DNA of 64,000 nt from Nonlabens sp. YIK11 (GCF_001413925.1 NZ_LBMJ01000001.1:3140001-3204000); one strand, 5' to 3'; positions 1 through 10,200 are shown, counted from the stretch's first letter. Program-made: numbers and translations. Notes: a model not told the origin generated them from the sequence alone.

Positions 1-1
1 G

Positions 2-61
2 ATTGAGAAAACGATGATTCCTGATACTGCAAAACCAGAGTACGTTTTCATAAGTTGGTAA
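2..61 (+). CDS. 3' end of an unidentified gene (partial)
   Basis: The second forward frame is open from the window edge to a TAA at 59-61 and reads as a plausible C-terminal tail of 19 residues ending in VFISW. The other two forward frames meet stops within 20 bases. It lies 9 bases before the next ATG, so the two genes could be co-transcribed. Too little is present to name a family, and the stretch could be non-coding. Confidence 0.35.
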   Translation: MEKTMIPDTAKPEYVFISW

Positions 62-70
62 CCTCATATT

Positions 71-907
71 ATGCTTAAAAGTTTTTTAAACAAAGCCGTA
101 CCTAAACTGTACGGCTTTTATTTTAACCTTATCTCGGTGTTCTCTCAAGAGAAAGCTGGGCAAAAGGCGCTACACGTATTTAGCCATCCACGAGCAGGAA
201 AAATACAGCCGTTCCAAAACGAATTTTTAAACACGGCAAGAAAACAAAAACTGATTACAGAAGAAGGTTTTGTACAACTTTACCATTGGAAAGGTCAAGG
301 AAAAACCATCTTACTGATCCATGGATGGGAATCCAACTCTTGGCGATGGAAGTACTTGATTGATCCATTGCGTGAACTGGATTATAATATCATTTCCACA
401 GATGCGCCGGCCCATGGTGCGTCCAGTGGCACAGACTTTACAGCTGTGAAATATTCCAGAGAAATTAAAAAGGTCATAGAGCTATACCAGCCAGAGATCA
501 TCATCGCCCATAGTGTTGGTGCCATGGCGACAATTTATCAAGAGTCTCAACATCCTCATGATTTTATAGAAAAAATTGTTTTGTTGGGTGGTCCAGATCG
601 TTTTGACAAGATCATGAATGGATATCAAAAATTGACTGGGTTCAACGACAAGGTCTACCAAGCCATTGATGACTTATTGCTCAAAACGTACGGTTTCCAT
701 ATTTCTGAGTTTAATTCTGCAGATTTTGTGCAAGATATTAATGCACAAGTGCTTCTTATTCACAGTAAGCAAGACGCGATTGTAGGTTATGAAAGCATGC
801 CATCTATTGCCTCTAGATTGAAAAATGCATCCACTTACACTTCCAAAACTGGTGGCCATAGCCTTCATACACCAGAAGTCGTTGATCAAATCTTAGCCTT
901 TTTATAG
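71..907 (+). CDS. Alpha/beta-fold hydrolase
   Basis: This 278-residue protein has the layout of a serine hydrolase of the alpha/beta fold. LLIHGW near residue 81 is the oxyanion-hole loop. AHSVG at 146-150 is the nucleophile elbow with Ser148, and it has Ala where the family motif GxSxG has Gly. HSKQDAIV supplies a likely acid (Asp235), and GGHSLH near residue 262 supplies the catalytic His. No signal peptide is evident, so a cytoplasmic enzyme is likely. The substrate cannot be inferred; esterase or lipase-like activity is the usual guess for the family. The ATG at 71 follows an A/T-rich stretch without a Shine-Dalgarno site, as is common in this phylum. Confidence 0.85.
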   Translation: MLKSFLNKAVPKLYGFYFNLISVFSQEKAGQKALHVFSHPRAGKIQPFQNEFLNTARKQKLITEEGFVQLYHWKGQGKTILLIHGWESNSWRWKYLIDPLRELDYNIISTDAPAHGASSGTDFTAVKYSREIKKVIELYQPEIIIAHSVGAMATIYQESQHPHDFIEKIVLLGGPDRFDKIMNGYQKLTGFNDKVYQAIDDLLLKTYGFHISEFNSADFVQDINAQVLLIHSKQDAIVGYESMPSIASRLKNASTYTSKTGGHSLHTPEVVDQILAFL

Positions 908-948
908 GAAAAATAGCTCAAGGTTCACAGTATCTTTAAAATAAAAAG

Positions 949-1188
949 ATGGGCAGACCTAGCATCAAAAACGAAGACCAGTACGAAGCCTTAAGAGATA
1001 AAGGATACTCTCAAGAAAAAGCGGCACGTATCGCCAACACACCTGATAGCGGAGAAAAAGGTGGTGAAGCCAAGAAATACGAGGATCGAACCAAAGAAGA
1101 TCTATACCAACAAGCCAAGAAAGTAGGTATCGATGGGCGTTCCAAAATGAATAAGCAAGAACTTATAGAAGCCCTACGAAACAACTAG
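949..1188 (+). CDS. Small Rho N-terminal (SAP-like) domain protein
   Basis: This 79-residue, charged protein has two recognisable halves. The first (MGRPSIKNEDQYEALRDKG, then SQEKAARIANT) looks like a short helical motif found in small plasmid-stabilisation or stress-type proteins. The second (from about residue 46, KTKEDLYQQAKKVGIDGRSK to the end) matches the Rho N-terminal/SAP-like helix-extended-helix fold, which binds nucleic acid. The stop codon is separated by a single base from the ATG of the next permease gene, so the two are probably translated from one message. A role in nucleic-acid binding is inference from the fold alone. Confidence 0.75.
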   Translation: MGRPSIKNEDQYEALRDKGYSQEKAARIANTPDSGEKGGEAKKYEDRTKEDLYQQAKKVGIDGRSKMNKQELIEALRNN

Positions 1189-1189
1189 G

Positions 1190-2212
1190 ATGAATAAAAA
1201 AATACCAGCCAGCATCATAAGACAGATTTTTGTAGTGTTAGCACTCCTAATGGCAGCAGTGTTAATCATCTATGAGATGTTACCTTATTTAGGTGGTGTA
1301 CTTGCCGCTGTAACTCTTTATGTCTTACTCGTTCCTGCGCAACGATACTTTGAAAAAAAAGGATGGAAACCGTGGATAGCAGCAACCTTATTGCTCGTAG
1401 TGAGTATTATAGTCATCCTATTACCTATTGCAGGATTGGCTCTGATGTTTACCTCGCAGATCAAAGATGCGCTCGCAAACAGTGATCAAATTACAGAACA
1501 AATCAAGTCTCAAATCGTACAGATAGAAGAATATGTTGGTTTTGATGTGATTCCAGCCATAGAGGGAGATCAGGTAAAGAGTACGCTTTCTTACGTGTTT
1601 AGCAACTTTGCGAGCTCCAGTTTGACCATATTTATTGCGGTAGGTGTTATGTTCTTCATCTTATACTATATGCTAGTTGAAAGGAAAACCTGGCAAAACG
1701 CTACCTTAAGATACCTGCCACTCAAGAAGAAAAACATAGAAGCTATAGGCAAAGAAAGTATTGATCTGGTAAAATCCAACGCTATTGCCATACCACTGGT
1801 AGCTATTATGCAAGGTGCTGTAGCTTTGATTGGATATTATATATTTGGAGTAGAGAATCCATTCTTCTGGTTTGGGGTGACGGTAATAGGTAGTATGATC
1901 CCTTTTGTTGGGACTGCCTTAGGTATAGGTCCAGTAGTCATATTGCTATTGGCTCAAGGAAATACAGAAGCTGCGATAGGTGTTCTAATTTATGGCGCTG
2001 TGGTAGTAGGCTCCACAGACAATCTATTTAGACTGATCGTTCAAAAAAAGCTAGCTGATATTCATCCTTTGATCACCTTGATCGGTGTGGTGATAGGTGT
2101 TCCATTATTTGGATTTATAGGACTTATTTTTGGTCCTTTATTGATCAGCTTGTTTTTACTTTTGATTAAAATCTACAAGAAAGAATATGGTGATCGGGAT
2201 GAAACCATTTAA
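1190..2212 (+). CDS. AI-2E family transporter (PF01594-type permease)
   Basis: This 340-residue integral membrane protein has the features of the AI-2E family: an N-terminal pair of hydrophobic segments (about residues 12-50), another pair after the WKPWIAATLLL segment, an amphipathic stretch around residues 90-135, and a C-terminal group of about four helices with the conserved GSMIPFVGTALG loop near residue 233 and a DNLFR motif near residue 280. Members export small molecules or act in Na+/H+ exchange; the name comes from E. coli TqsA, and an autoinducer substrate should not be assumed. It starts one base after the upstream gene stops. Confidence 0.88.
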   Translation: MNKKIPASIIRQIFVVLALLMAAVLIIYEMLPYLGGVLAAVTLYVLLVPAQRYFEKKGWKPWIAATLLLVVSIIVILLPIAGLALMFTSQIKDALANSDQITEQIKSQIVQIEEYVGFDVIPAIEGDQVKSTLSYVFSNFASSSLTIFIAVGVMFFILYYMLVERKTWQNATLRYLPLKKKNIEAIGKESIDLVKSNAIAIPLVAIMQGAVALIGYYIFGVENPFFWFGVTVIGSMIPFVGTALGIGPVVILLLAQGNTEAAIGVLIYGAVVVGSTDNLFRLIVQKKLADIHPLITLIGVVIGVPLFGFIGLIFGPLLISLFLLLIKIYKKEYGDRDETI

Positions 2213-2270
2213 GATCATTACAACAGCTGCCAACCTATATTTTCTTATTTTTATGCCAAACAAAAATTGA

Positions 2271-2813
2271 ATGAGTAAAGCGATAAAACTCCAGGATAAA
2301 ATAGATGAAAAATTCATTGAGCAACGCAAGTTGTTCATTTGGGGAATGGTAGATGACCGTACCGCAAGACACTGTGTTGACAGACTATTGTATCTGGATT
2401 CCTTAAGTAATGAAGAAATCACTTTTGTAATCAACAGTCCAGGCGGTTATGTTACTGCTGGTTTTTCCATCTATGACACCATGCAACAAATAAGCAGTCC
2501 AGTAAGTACTGTTTGTAGCGGTCTTGCAGCCTCTATGGGAAGTATTCTACTTTCTGGTGGTGCCAAAGGAAAAAGATTCATACAAAAACATGGCCGTGTG
2601 ATGATTCACCAACCTAGTGGTGGCGCTCGCGGTACTGGTGCAGATCTTGAAATCACCGCTACTGAGATCCTCAAAACCAAGGAACTTAGCGCACAAATCC
2701 TAGCAGATAATTGTGGACAAAGCTTTGAAAAGGTGATGAAGGACTTTAACCGCGATTATTGGATGGGCGCAGACGAGGCCGTTGAGTACGGTATCGTGGA
2801 TGGCATCCTCTAA
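2271..2813 (+). CDS. clpP: ClpP-family serine protease subunit
   Basis: The 180-residue product has the ClpP catalytic triad in order: Ser88 in GLAASMGS, His113 in MIHQPSGG and Asp162 in RDYWMGADEA. It also has the INSPGGYV segment and the C-terminal IVDGIL typical of ClpP. ClpP forms a tetradecameric chamber that degrades proteins unfolded by ClpX or ClpA-type ATPases. At 180 residues it is shorter than E. coli ClpP (207) and starts close to the mature N-terminus, so it lacks an obvious propeptide. No clpX, clpA or trigger-factor gene is nearby, so it may be a second, stand-alone ClpP copy rather than the housekeeping one. A terminator follows at 2834. Confidence 0.85.
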   Translation: MSKAIKLQDKIDEKFIEQRKLFIWGMVDDRTARHCVDRLLYLDSLSNEEITFVINSPGGYVTAGFSIYDTMQQISSPVSTVCSGLAASMGSILLSGGAKGKRFIQKHGRVMIHQPSGGARGTGADLEITATEILKTKELSAQILADNCGQSFEKVMKDFNRDYWMGADEAVEYGIVDGIL

Positions 2814-2833
2814 TATTGAGAATACATTAACCT

Positions 2834-2863
2834 AAGCCGTTTCTAACAAGGACGGCTTTTTTT
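2834..2863 (+). terminator. Rho-independent terminator after clpP-like gene
   Basis: AAGCCGT at 2834-2840 pairs with ACGGCTT at 2852-2858 across an 11-base loop, followed by a run of T. It lies 21 bases after the protease stop codon and separates that unit from the glyoxalase-like gene. Confidence 0.8.
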
Positions 2864-2876
2864 ATACATTTAGAAC

Positions 2877-3293
2877 ATGAGTCTAACACCATTTCACCTA
2901 GCGATTCCCGTGCGGGAAATCACAACCACTAGAGCATTTTACCGTGACACCTTGGGCATGAAAGAAGGCCGCAGTAGTGACCATTGGGTGGACTTTGACT
3001 TCTTTGGCCATCAACTCGTCATTCACGTGAGCGACAATATTGCACCAGAGGTTTCCAATGCTGTAGATGGAAAGTCTGTACCAGTTCCGCATTTTGGTGT
3101 GGTACTGGAATGGGATAATTTCCACGCTTTCGCGAAAGAGTTACAAAACAAAAACATCACATTTATAATCGAACCCTACATACGATTTGAAGGATTACCT
3201 GGCGAGCAGGCCACGATGTTCTTCAAGGATCCTAGCGGAAATGCGCTGGAATTCAAATCGTTCAAGGATTTCAACCAAATTTTTGCAACATGA
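2877..3293 (+). CDS. VOC / glyoxalase-fold protein
   Basis: This 138-residue protein has the vicinal-oxygen-chelate fold pattern: an N-terminal FHLAIPV strand with a candidate metal ligand His8, a repeated half with VPHFGVVLEW (second His), and a C-terminal FKDPSGNALEFKSF strand with a Glu ligand. The family includes glyoxalases, dioxygenases and resistance proteins, and the substrate is not deducible. The dispersed palindrome CGCTTTCGCGAAAG (3125) lies inside and encodes AFAKE. The stop overlaps the ATG of the next gene (ATGA at 3290-3293), so the two are translationally coupled. Confidence 0.8.
   Translation: MSLTPFHLAIPVREITTTRAFYRDTLGMKEGRSSDHWVDFDFFGHQLVIHVSDNIAPEVSNAVDGKSVPVPHFGVVLEWDNFHAFAKELQNKNITFIIEPYIRFEGLPGEQATMFFKDPSGNALEFKSFKDFNQIFAT
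3125..3140. repeat. Dispersed palindrome copy (15/16), in VOC gene
   Basis: CGCTTTCGCGAAAGAG matches the 16-base consensus CGCTTTCGCGAAAGCG with one change. It is read in frame as AFAKE. Confidence 0.8.
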
Positions 3294-3727
3294 ATCTGAA
3301 AGATTTTTTTACGCCAGACCAAGACTATGTGCTGGAAAAAACCAATGAAACTACCACAGAAGATGTGGATGAGGTGATCAAAAGAGAAGGAAAACTATCC
3401 TTTCTTATGTCGACGGTCAAAATGCTTAAAAAGTATTACAAACTCGTCGATGTCATGATGATGATGATCAAGGATTACCGCAAAGGTGTCTACACCGCAG
3501 TACCATGGTTTACCATTGCTGCCATAGGTGGTTCCTTGCTATATGTAATTAGTCCCTTTGACCTTATTCCAGATTTTATTCCTGGATTGGGTTATCTAGA
3601 TGATATCACCGTATTGACCATTGTTGTGGGCTGGATTGATTCAGACCTACATCGCTATCTGGACTGGAAAATATCCCAAGATCACATCACTCGAGAAGAA
3701 ATTGAAAAGATAGAAGAGGCTCAATAA
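3290..3727 (+). CDS. YkvA-like DUF1232 membrane-associated protein
   Basis: The 145-residue protein has the DUF1232 signature SPFDLIPDFIPGLGYLDD at about residues 95-112, preceded by a hydrophobic segment (PWFTIAAIGGSLLYVIS). Upstream is a charged helical part with KMLKKYYKLVDVMMMMIKDY. The function of the family is unknown; proteins of this type are small membrane-associated proteins. It overlaps the preceding VOC gene by ATGA, and its last 7 bases overlap the converging amidohydrolase gene. Confidence 0.82.
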   Translation: MNLKDFFTPDQDYVLEKTNETTTEDVDEVIKREGKLSFLMSTVKMLKKYYKLVDVMMMMIKDYRKGVYTAVPWFTIAAIGGSLLYVISPFDLIPDFIPGLGYLDDITVLTIVVGWIDSDLHRYLDWKISQDHITREEIEKIEEAQ

Positions 3728-5355
3728 ACCTTTTCACCATTGATATAAGTCCCAACTACTTTTAGGTTGGGCACATTTTGAATCGGCATGTTCATGAGGT
3801 CTTCTTTAAGAATCATGAAATCTGCCGATTTTCCTTTTTCCAGACTTCCCTTTTCCTCTTCTTCAAAATTGGAATAAGCTGCCCAGATGGTCATACCTCG
3901 CAAAGCATCTTCTCGAGAGATCGCATCCTGCGGATTAAAACCACCTTCAGGATAACCAGTGGTATCCTGTCTTGCAACCGCGGCATAAAACGTCAAAAAT
4001 GGATTGACTTGTTCTACGGGATAATCAGTTCCCAATGCAAGCATTCCTGACTGATCCAGCAGTTTTTGATAGGCATAGGCACCTTTGATGCGCTCTGCTC
4101 CTACTCGATCCTCAGCCCAATACATATCGCTCGTCGCATGAGTAGGTTGTACCGATGGTAAAATCCTATCGCGATCAAAATATTCAAAATCTGCTGGACT
4201 AATGATTTGGGCGTGTTCCACACGCCATCTTCTGTCTGGCATATCATTGAGTAATTCACGGTACGTCTTAAGAACAACAACATTGGCACTGTCGCCTATG
4301 GCATGCGTGTTCATTTGATAGTCTGTCGCGGCAATACGCTCTGCTGTTTTTTTGAAATCTTCCACACTACTAAGGAGTGCTCCAAAATGGTTTTCGCGAT
4401 CAGAATATTCTTCTTTCATAGCAGCACCGCGAGATCCTAAAGCTCCATCTGCGTAGAACTTGATGGATCTTACATTCAGCCGATCGGTTTTTATAGTGCC
4501 TTTATCCAGATAGTAATCTAGGTTTTCTGGTGTGTTGCTTACCATGGCATAAATCTTCATTTTTAGAGCTCCGGCCTGTTGTAGGCTATCGATCAATTCA
4601 ATGGTGTTGCGATTCAAACCAGCATCATCTACCGTTGTCAGTCCATAGCTAAAGTTGATTTCCTGAGCATCCATCAACGCTTCAATATCGGCTTCACGGC
4701 TTGCGGCAGGAAATGTTTTTTCTATCAATTCCATGGGATTGTCCACCAATATTCCAGTCAGCTGACCATCAATTTGCTCAATATCACCACCTGAAAAAGC
4801 CGTTTGCTCATCAATACCCGCGAGGTCAAGAGCCGCCTGATTTACAATCATTGCATGTCCATCAATACGTGTAAGAGCAACAGGTGTGTTGGGGAAAAGT
4901 TCGGTCAATTCTGCTTTTGTTGGATATTCTTTTACATCCCAATCGTTTTGATCCCAACCGCGACCTATGATGTAGGATTTATTGTTCTTCTCTTGGAAGG
5001 CTTTTACTTTATCCAGTACTTCTTGGTAGCTAGTAGTGCCTTTCAAATCTACCTGTTGTAATTGTTCTCCGAACCTATAAAAGTGGCAATGCGCATCAAT
5101 CAATCCTGGATATACATACTGACCTTCTAGATCTATAATGTTATCTGACTTCAAATTAAGTGCATCGATTTCGTCTTGGCTTCCAACAGCAAAGACTTTT
5201 CCGTCTTTTACTGCCATAGTCGTTGCCACGCTAAATGCATTATCGACGGTGTAGATGTTACCATTAGTATAAATGGCATCGACATAATTATCTGCATTTT
5301 CATTTTTGCAGGATGCCAGGACTAAAACTATTGCGAGGAAGAAGATATTTTTCAT
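3721..5355 (-). CDS. Exported amidohydrolase, Amidohydro_3/YtcJ type, lipoprotein
   Basis: The 544-residue protein begins with a lipoprotein signal (lipobox LASC, Cys16), so it is expected to be lipid-anchored after export. The catalytic barrel shows the HxH metal site in DAHCHF (His89, His91), a DGALGSRGAA segment and the downstream NTHAIGDSAN site. This order is typical of the YtcJ-like branch of the amidohydrolase superfamily, which hydrolyses amides or related bonds with one or two metal ions. The natural substrate is unknown. Its 3' end overlaps the DUF1232 gene by 7 bases. A hairpin terminator at 5401 separates it from the upstream minus-strand operon, so it probably has its own promoter. 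Confidence 0.87.
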   Translation of the reverse strand: MKNIFFLAIVLVLASCKNENADNYVDAIYTNGNIYTVDNAFSVATTMAVKDGKVFAVGSQDEIDALNLKSDNIIDLEGQYVYPGLIDAHCHFYRFGEQLQQVDLKGTTSYQEVLDKVKAFQEKNNKSYIIGRGWDQNDWDVKEYPTKAELTELFPNTPVALTRIDGHAMIVNQAALDLAGIDEQTAFSGGDIEQIDGQLTGILVDNPMELIEKTFPAASREADIEALMDAQEINFSYGLTTVDDAGLNRNTIELIDSLQQAGALKMKIYAMVSNTPENLDYYLDKGTIKTDRLNVRSIKFYADGALGSRGAAMKEEYSDRENHFGALLSSVEDFKKTAERIAATDYQMNTHAIGDSANVVVLKTYRELLNDMPDRRWRVEHAQIISPADFEYFDRDRILPSVQPTHATSDMYWAEDRVGAERIKGAYAYQKLLDQSGMLALGTDYPVEQVNPFLTFYAAVARQDTTGYPEGGFNPQDAISREDALRGMTIWAAYSNFEEEEKGSLEKGKSADFMILKEDLMNMPIQNVPNLKVVGTYINGEKVY

Positions 5356-5400
5356 GGGTTAAAAATAAGACACAAAGTTTTGTGATATCTCATAAAACCA

Positions 5401-5434
5401 AAAGAAGCTACCTTATTGGATAGCTTCTTTTTAT
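5401..5434 (-). terminator. Terminator hairpin downstream of the TPR/beta-barrel operon
   Basis: AAAGAAGCTA (5401-5410) pairs perfectly with TAGCTTCTTT (5421-5430) over a 10-base loop. T-rich sequence follows on both strands. It lies 74 bases past the stop of the minus-strand beta-barrel gene and before the amidohydrolase start. Confidence 0.7.
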
Positions 5435-5458
5435 TCTCATTAATAGTTGGGAAATTTC

Positions 5459-5494
5459 CGCTTTCGCACCTGGCTGCAGGCACACAGGAAAGCG
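5459..5494. repeat. 36-nt long form of the dispersed palindrome
   Basis: The outer arms CGCTTTCGC and GGAAAGCG are those of the dispersed palindrome, but they are separated by a GC-rich insert centred on CTGCAG. On the reverse strand it aligns without gaps, 36 against 36 bases, with the element at 24652..24687. It is intergenic, between the beta-barrel gene and its terminator. Confidence 0.7.
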
Positions 5495-5503
5495 AACATA
5501 TTT

Positions 5504-7240
5504 TTAAAAATCAAATTTATAAACTGCTCCACCTAAAACCTGTAGGTCCTGCACTGGATAGTCTAAGTAATATTGATAATTGCCGCCAGTCAAGTTGTTT
5601 CCTCTCAAAAAGACCGTCAATCTAGGGTTAATCTTGTAATTGGCATCTACATTTAGGTCCACAAAACTGTCCAGAGATTCTACACCCAAACCAGTTCTAT
5701 ATACATCGCGTTCTCCTACAAAATAAACGGTCGTGCCTATATCCAACTTATCAGTGATTTGATAGGTTCCTACCACATCTGCGGTGAATTCTGGAAGTTG
5801 TGAGGCAGTGTTCTCAATATCTGCAGCATTTGTGACATCATAATTCATACTGCGACCGTTGAGTGTCATATTGAACTTAGAACTCACGTCTACACTCAAA
5901 GATCCACCAAAAAAGGTCGTGGCAACATCTGCATACTCAGTGAAAAACACGTTACCCAATTCATCCTTGGGAGCTTGTGCAGCGATCACGCGACCTACAT
6001 CTTTAGTATAGAGGTAGCGGTCATTTTCTTTTTTGTAACCACCATAGAATTTATAGCCTACGTTGTTGGTGATTTTTCCTTTCAAACCTAGTTGTGCGTC
6101 GATCACGCGGTCAGTAGGTTTGATATCAATAGCTGGTGCGAGAAAAACGTTCTCATCTGCAAATTGCTGCAAGCTATTCATGTCCAGACCACCATAAATC
6201 TGGGTGTAAGCAATGATCTGATCATCCAGTAATTTGTAGGTCGCAAGAATATCTGGATAGATGTTGAATTGACCGTCGCTGTTTTCAAGATCTGATAAAT
6301 AATTCACGGTCGCGCCCAACTCTACTTTATAAAGATCACCATATAAATTGATGCTAGGATTGACCCCTGAACTTACATAAGAGTAATCTGTTTGCGCTGG
6401 TAAGCGGCCTTGATCATCAAAACCACCCGATAAATAATCTATCGAAACTCCCAATTCTACTTCGGTTCCCTCGATGTCAAACGCAAGCTGTGGCTCAATC
6501 ATCGCGCGTATCTCACTACCATCCATATTACTGGTGATCCCAGTCACTTTAGCCTGTAAACTCTTAAAAACCGAATCAAAGAAATCAAGATTACCACCCA
6601 AACCATAAGAAAGATAATTCACGCCTACATCCTTGTCGTCCAGATCTTGATTGATCAATTGCTGTGTAAAGAAAGGATTCACACCATATAGATTTGCACC
6701 TTGATATCTCGCGCCAGCCGTGATACCATAGCTAGCAGATCTAGATCGATGACCAAATGAAAGGTCCAATGCCGTATCTAGGTAAGAATCATCAAGAAGC
6801 ACCTCATCAATACCACCTAGAGAGGAATTGTGATTTAGGAATATCCCAAAATCACTGTCTTTATCCACTTCAATATTCCCTGCAAATTCTGCCACGATGT
6901 TGCCGTAGTTACCAAATCCCAAACGAGCATAGTTATCGTAATAGGTAGGTCGTTGTCTAGGCTTCAATCTTGACAGCTTTCCTTTTGCTGGTGTAAAGGT
7001 TGATGCCACAGGAACAGAAAATATGCTGTAGGTAACTGCTTTCTTCTGGATTTTTGTGGTGTCGTTCAATTGTGGTGTACTCTTGACTTTAAAAGCATCT
7101 GCCACAGATGGATCATAAGCCTTGACAACCGTGATCGTACCACCATTGAGCTTGTCCTCTTCAGTTGTTTGAGCGCTTGCGATGTTGGCAATCAGGGCAA
7201 CAGCCACTGCTGTCGTTATATATTTCAAGTTCTGGAACAT
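5504..7240 (-). CDS. Outer-membrane beta-barrel protein (TonB-receptor-like barrel)
   Basis: The 578-residue product has a signal peptide ending in ASAQ (about residue 24). After a short periplasmic segment come alternating, aromatic-rich strands to a C-terminal VYKFDF, as expected for an outer-membrane barrel whose last residue is Phe. The final section (FLRGNNLTGGNYQY) resembles the last strands of TonB-dependent receptors, but I see no TonB box and no room for a normal plug domain. It starts one base after the TPR gene stops, so the two form an operon and may work together in the envelope. The transported substrate, if any, is unknown. Confidence 0.75.
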   Translation of the reverse strand: MFQNLKYITTAVAVALIANIASAQTTEEDKLNGGTITVVKAYDPSVADAFKVKSTPQLNDTTKIQKKAVTYSIFSVPVASTFTPAKGKLSRLKPRQRPTYYDNYARLGFGNYGNIVAEFAGNIEVDKDSDFGIFLNHNSSLGGIDEVLLDDSYLDTALDLSFGHRSRSASYGITAGARYQGANLYGVNPFFTQQLINQDLDDKDVGVNYLSYGLGGNLDFFDSVFKSLQAKVTGITSNMDGSEIRAMIEPQLAFDIEGTEVELGVSIDYLSGGFDDQGRLPAQTDYSYVSSGVNPSINLYGDLYKVELGATVNYLSDLENSDGQFNIYPDILATYKLLDDQIIAYTQIYGGLDMNSLQQFADENVFLAPAIDIKPTDRVIDAQLGLKGKITNNVGYKFYGGYKKENDRYLYTKDVGRVIAAQAPKDELGNVFFTEYADVATTFFGGSLSVDVSSKFNMTLNGRSMNYDVTNAADIENTASQLPEFTADVVGTYQITDKLDIGTTVYFVGERDVYRTGLGVESLDSFVDLNVDANYKINPRLTVFLRGNNLTGGNYQYYLDYPVQDLQVLGGAVYKFDF

Positions 7241-7241
7241 A

Positions 7242-10200
7242 TTAATTATTTGATGGAGCTATGGAAGAATTAGTTTTGGCTTGTATCGCTTTGATACGGT
7301 TCAGTTCGGTTTTTGCGTTGGCAACTACCTCTGGATATTGAGAGAAATTATCGATCACGCCTTGCAGTAGGGTCACCGCATTCAACGTCTGGTTGGTCGC
7401 ATCATAGCTTTTTGCCATCACGACCAGACCTTTGGCACTCCATAATTTGTAGCTACCGTAGTTTTTGGATAAGCCTTGAACGGTATTGATCGCCTGCTCA
7501 TGCTTGCCTTCCTGATTCTCAAAATAGGCTTTGTAATAGGTAGCCTCTGCAGCTATGGCGCCACTCGCGCTTTTCAACACCTGGGCATATCCACTTTTTG
7601 CCGCGCTCATGTTACCGTTTTTGAAAGCAGATCGTGCAATGATCACCTCTGCGTCACTGCGCACGGTACTGTCGGTACCGCTGTCACGCAACACCTTGTT
7701 GGCATAACTTTCAGCCTTGTCATATTGTTCGGTTTCATAGTAGGCTTTCATCAGGTTGGATTGTGCATAGGCCTTGTTTTGTGGGAAATCTGCCGTGGCT
7801 TCCAGTTTGATTAATACGGGTATCGCTTTCGCGAAAGCGGACTTTCTATCCACACCATCGCTCACCGCATCATTGAGGAACAACTCACTCAATCGCGCCA
7901 GTGCCTGCTCGGAATACTCGCTGCGCTCGCGGTTTGCCACATACTCATAATGCGGTATGCTGGCTTTTTTATTGCCTTCAGAAAAATAGGCTTGAGCCAG
8001 GTTGAAATGCGCCTGCAATGCATATTTCCCGTTGGGGAATTGCTCCAAATATTTGTTGAGCTCACGTATCGCACTGCTCATATTTCCCTGTAAAAACGGA
8101 CGCTCTGCACTCTCATAAGCCGTGTCGTCCAGCTCACTGTCGCTCACGTCAATGAAATCGAGACCGCGCACCCAGTTGGCATATTCCGCAGTTTTGCCCT
8201 GATCGATGTACACCAATCTGGCACTGCTCACGGCCTCTACAGCTTGTGGCGTACCGGTATATTTAGAGGCCACTTGTTTGAATACGCTCAATGCCTCGTC
8301 CAGCCTGTTATCATTGTAGAACTGAAGGCCTTTACGCATCATGGCTGGCGCCGTGTAACGGCTATTAGGAAACTCTGAAATCAATCGATCGTAGGTCTTG
8401 ATACCGTTATTGACCTGACCGTTGTTGATGTAGGTATTCCCCAATTCATACATCACATCGTCGCGATACTGCGAGGTTTTGTAATTGCTCAGGAATTTAT
8501 TGAGTTCTTCAATCTTGCTCTCCACGCGCTGGATAAAACCGTAAGACATTCCTTTCTGGAAGCTGGCATAATCTGCGCTAGAACCGCCAGCTTTAATGGC
8601 TTCATTGTAAGACTCGATAGCCGGCCAGTATTTTTTGGAAACAAAATTTGCATCACCTATGCGCATGTAGGCATCATTCTTTCTTACAGGATCATCGGCA
8701 CTGGCAACAAATCGTTGCATGGCATTGATGCTGGCATCATAATCCTGTAATTTAAAATAGGTGTAACCCATGTCATAATCCAACAGATCATCCTCTTCTA
8801 TACGGGCATTACTGCTTTTGACACGGTCAAACTCTGCAATCGCGCCTTTGAAATCATTTAGTTGATACAAACTTTCGGCTCTCCAAAATCTTGCCTTTTT
8901 CTTGAGGTCGTTTTCTTCTAAATACTTGATCGCCTTATCTAAACTGGTTTGGGCTTCTTTATAATCGCCAGCCGTGAATTGGTTGAGACCGTGATATAAC
9001 GCTACTTTACCATATACATTTTCATTACCTCTTATGCGACCATCTTCCAGAAGTTCCAGTGCCTCAGCATAATTCTTTGAGGTAAAGTACGAGTCGATGA
9101 GATAGGTGTTCATCTCGTCCTTATTGTCAGCATCTGGATAAGCTTCCATGTAATTAAGGATCACCTGTGGCACGCTTTCATAAGGATTGCCGTTCTCATA
9201 ACTAAGCTTTGCATAGTTGTACATGGCATCCTTGGTAATTTCTTCGTCAAGTGCAATCTCACTTGCTTTTTTGAAGGCGTTGAGTGCGTCCTCGCTACGG
9301 TTGAGTTTGATATAGCTTTGACCTAAATGGTAGTAGGCGTTCTGTGCCGTTTTGTTCTCGCCATCAATAATTTTATTGAATGTGGCAACTGCATTTTCAA
9401 AATCGTTGAGTTTGTAATAGGTATAACCCAACTGATAGTAGTCATTGTTGTTCCACTTACCGCGAGTACCTTCATAGGCTTGCAGGTACGGCAGAGCTTC
9501 CGCATACTTTTCCTGATTGAAAAGTGATTGTCCTATAATACGGTTGAGTTGGGATTGTTCCTGACGGTTGGAACTGGACATTTGCTTTTGTGCCAAAGCA
9601 ATAGCCTCATCAAAACGTCCCAATTTATAATTTAAATCTGCTTGATAATAGGACAGCTTATCGTCTGTCTCTGGCGCTTGTTCTACCTCGCTAAAGAGTT
9701 CATCTGCTGTTTCCAGATCGTCGCCTTCGTAGGCAATGTAACCCAGGTAATATTTGGCCTGCGATCCATAGGTTGGATCGTCACTAACTCTGTTTAAAAA
9801 TGGCTTTGCTTCATCAAACTTCTTGCTTTGTACCAAGGTGTACCCGTTGTTGAAGTAGAATTTTGTTTTTTGCTCACGAGAAAGGTTTCTCTCATCTACC
9901 TTTTCATACCATTGCGCAGACTTGCGGTAATCACCGTTTTCAAAATAGTAATCTGCCACGTCTATAAAAGCGCTATTGCGTTTTGTGGAAGTTGGATATT
10001 GTTCTACAAAACTCTCCACCATTTCATCTGCATTGCGCTGGTTCAATCTCACGGCACAATTAGCCGCATAATAGGCCGCATTGCTTTTGATCGTCTCGTC
10101 TGCAGACTGGTCAATGACCTGCTCAAAAAGACGTTGCGCCGCAACATATTGATCCTCTTGATAAAGGTCTACTGCCGTGTTATAGTTGCGCAACTGGTCA

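Noticed and set aside
7476..7814. Plus-strand frame of 112 residues and similar frames (e.g. 9828..10253) opposite the TPR gene
   Set aside because: Antisense to a strong coding frame; hydrophobic content arises from the complement of Glu/Lys/Tyr/Ala-rich TPR codons.
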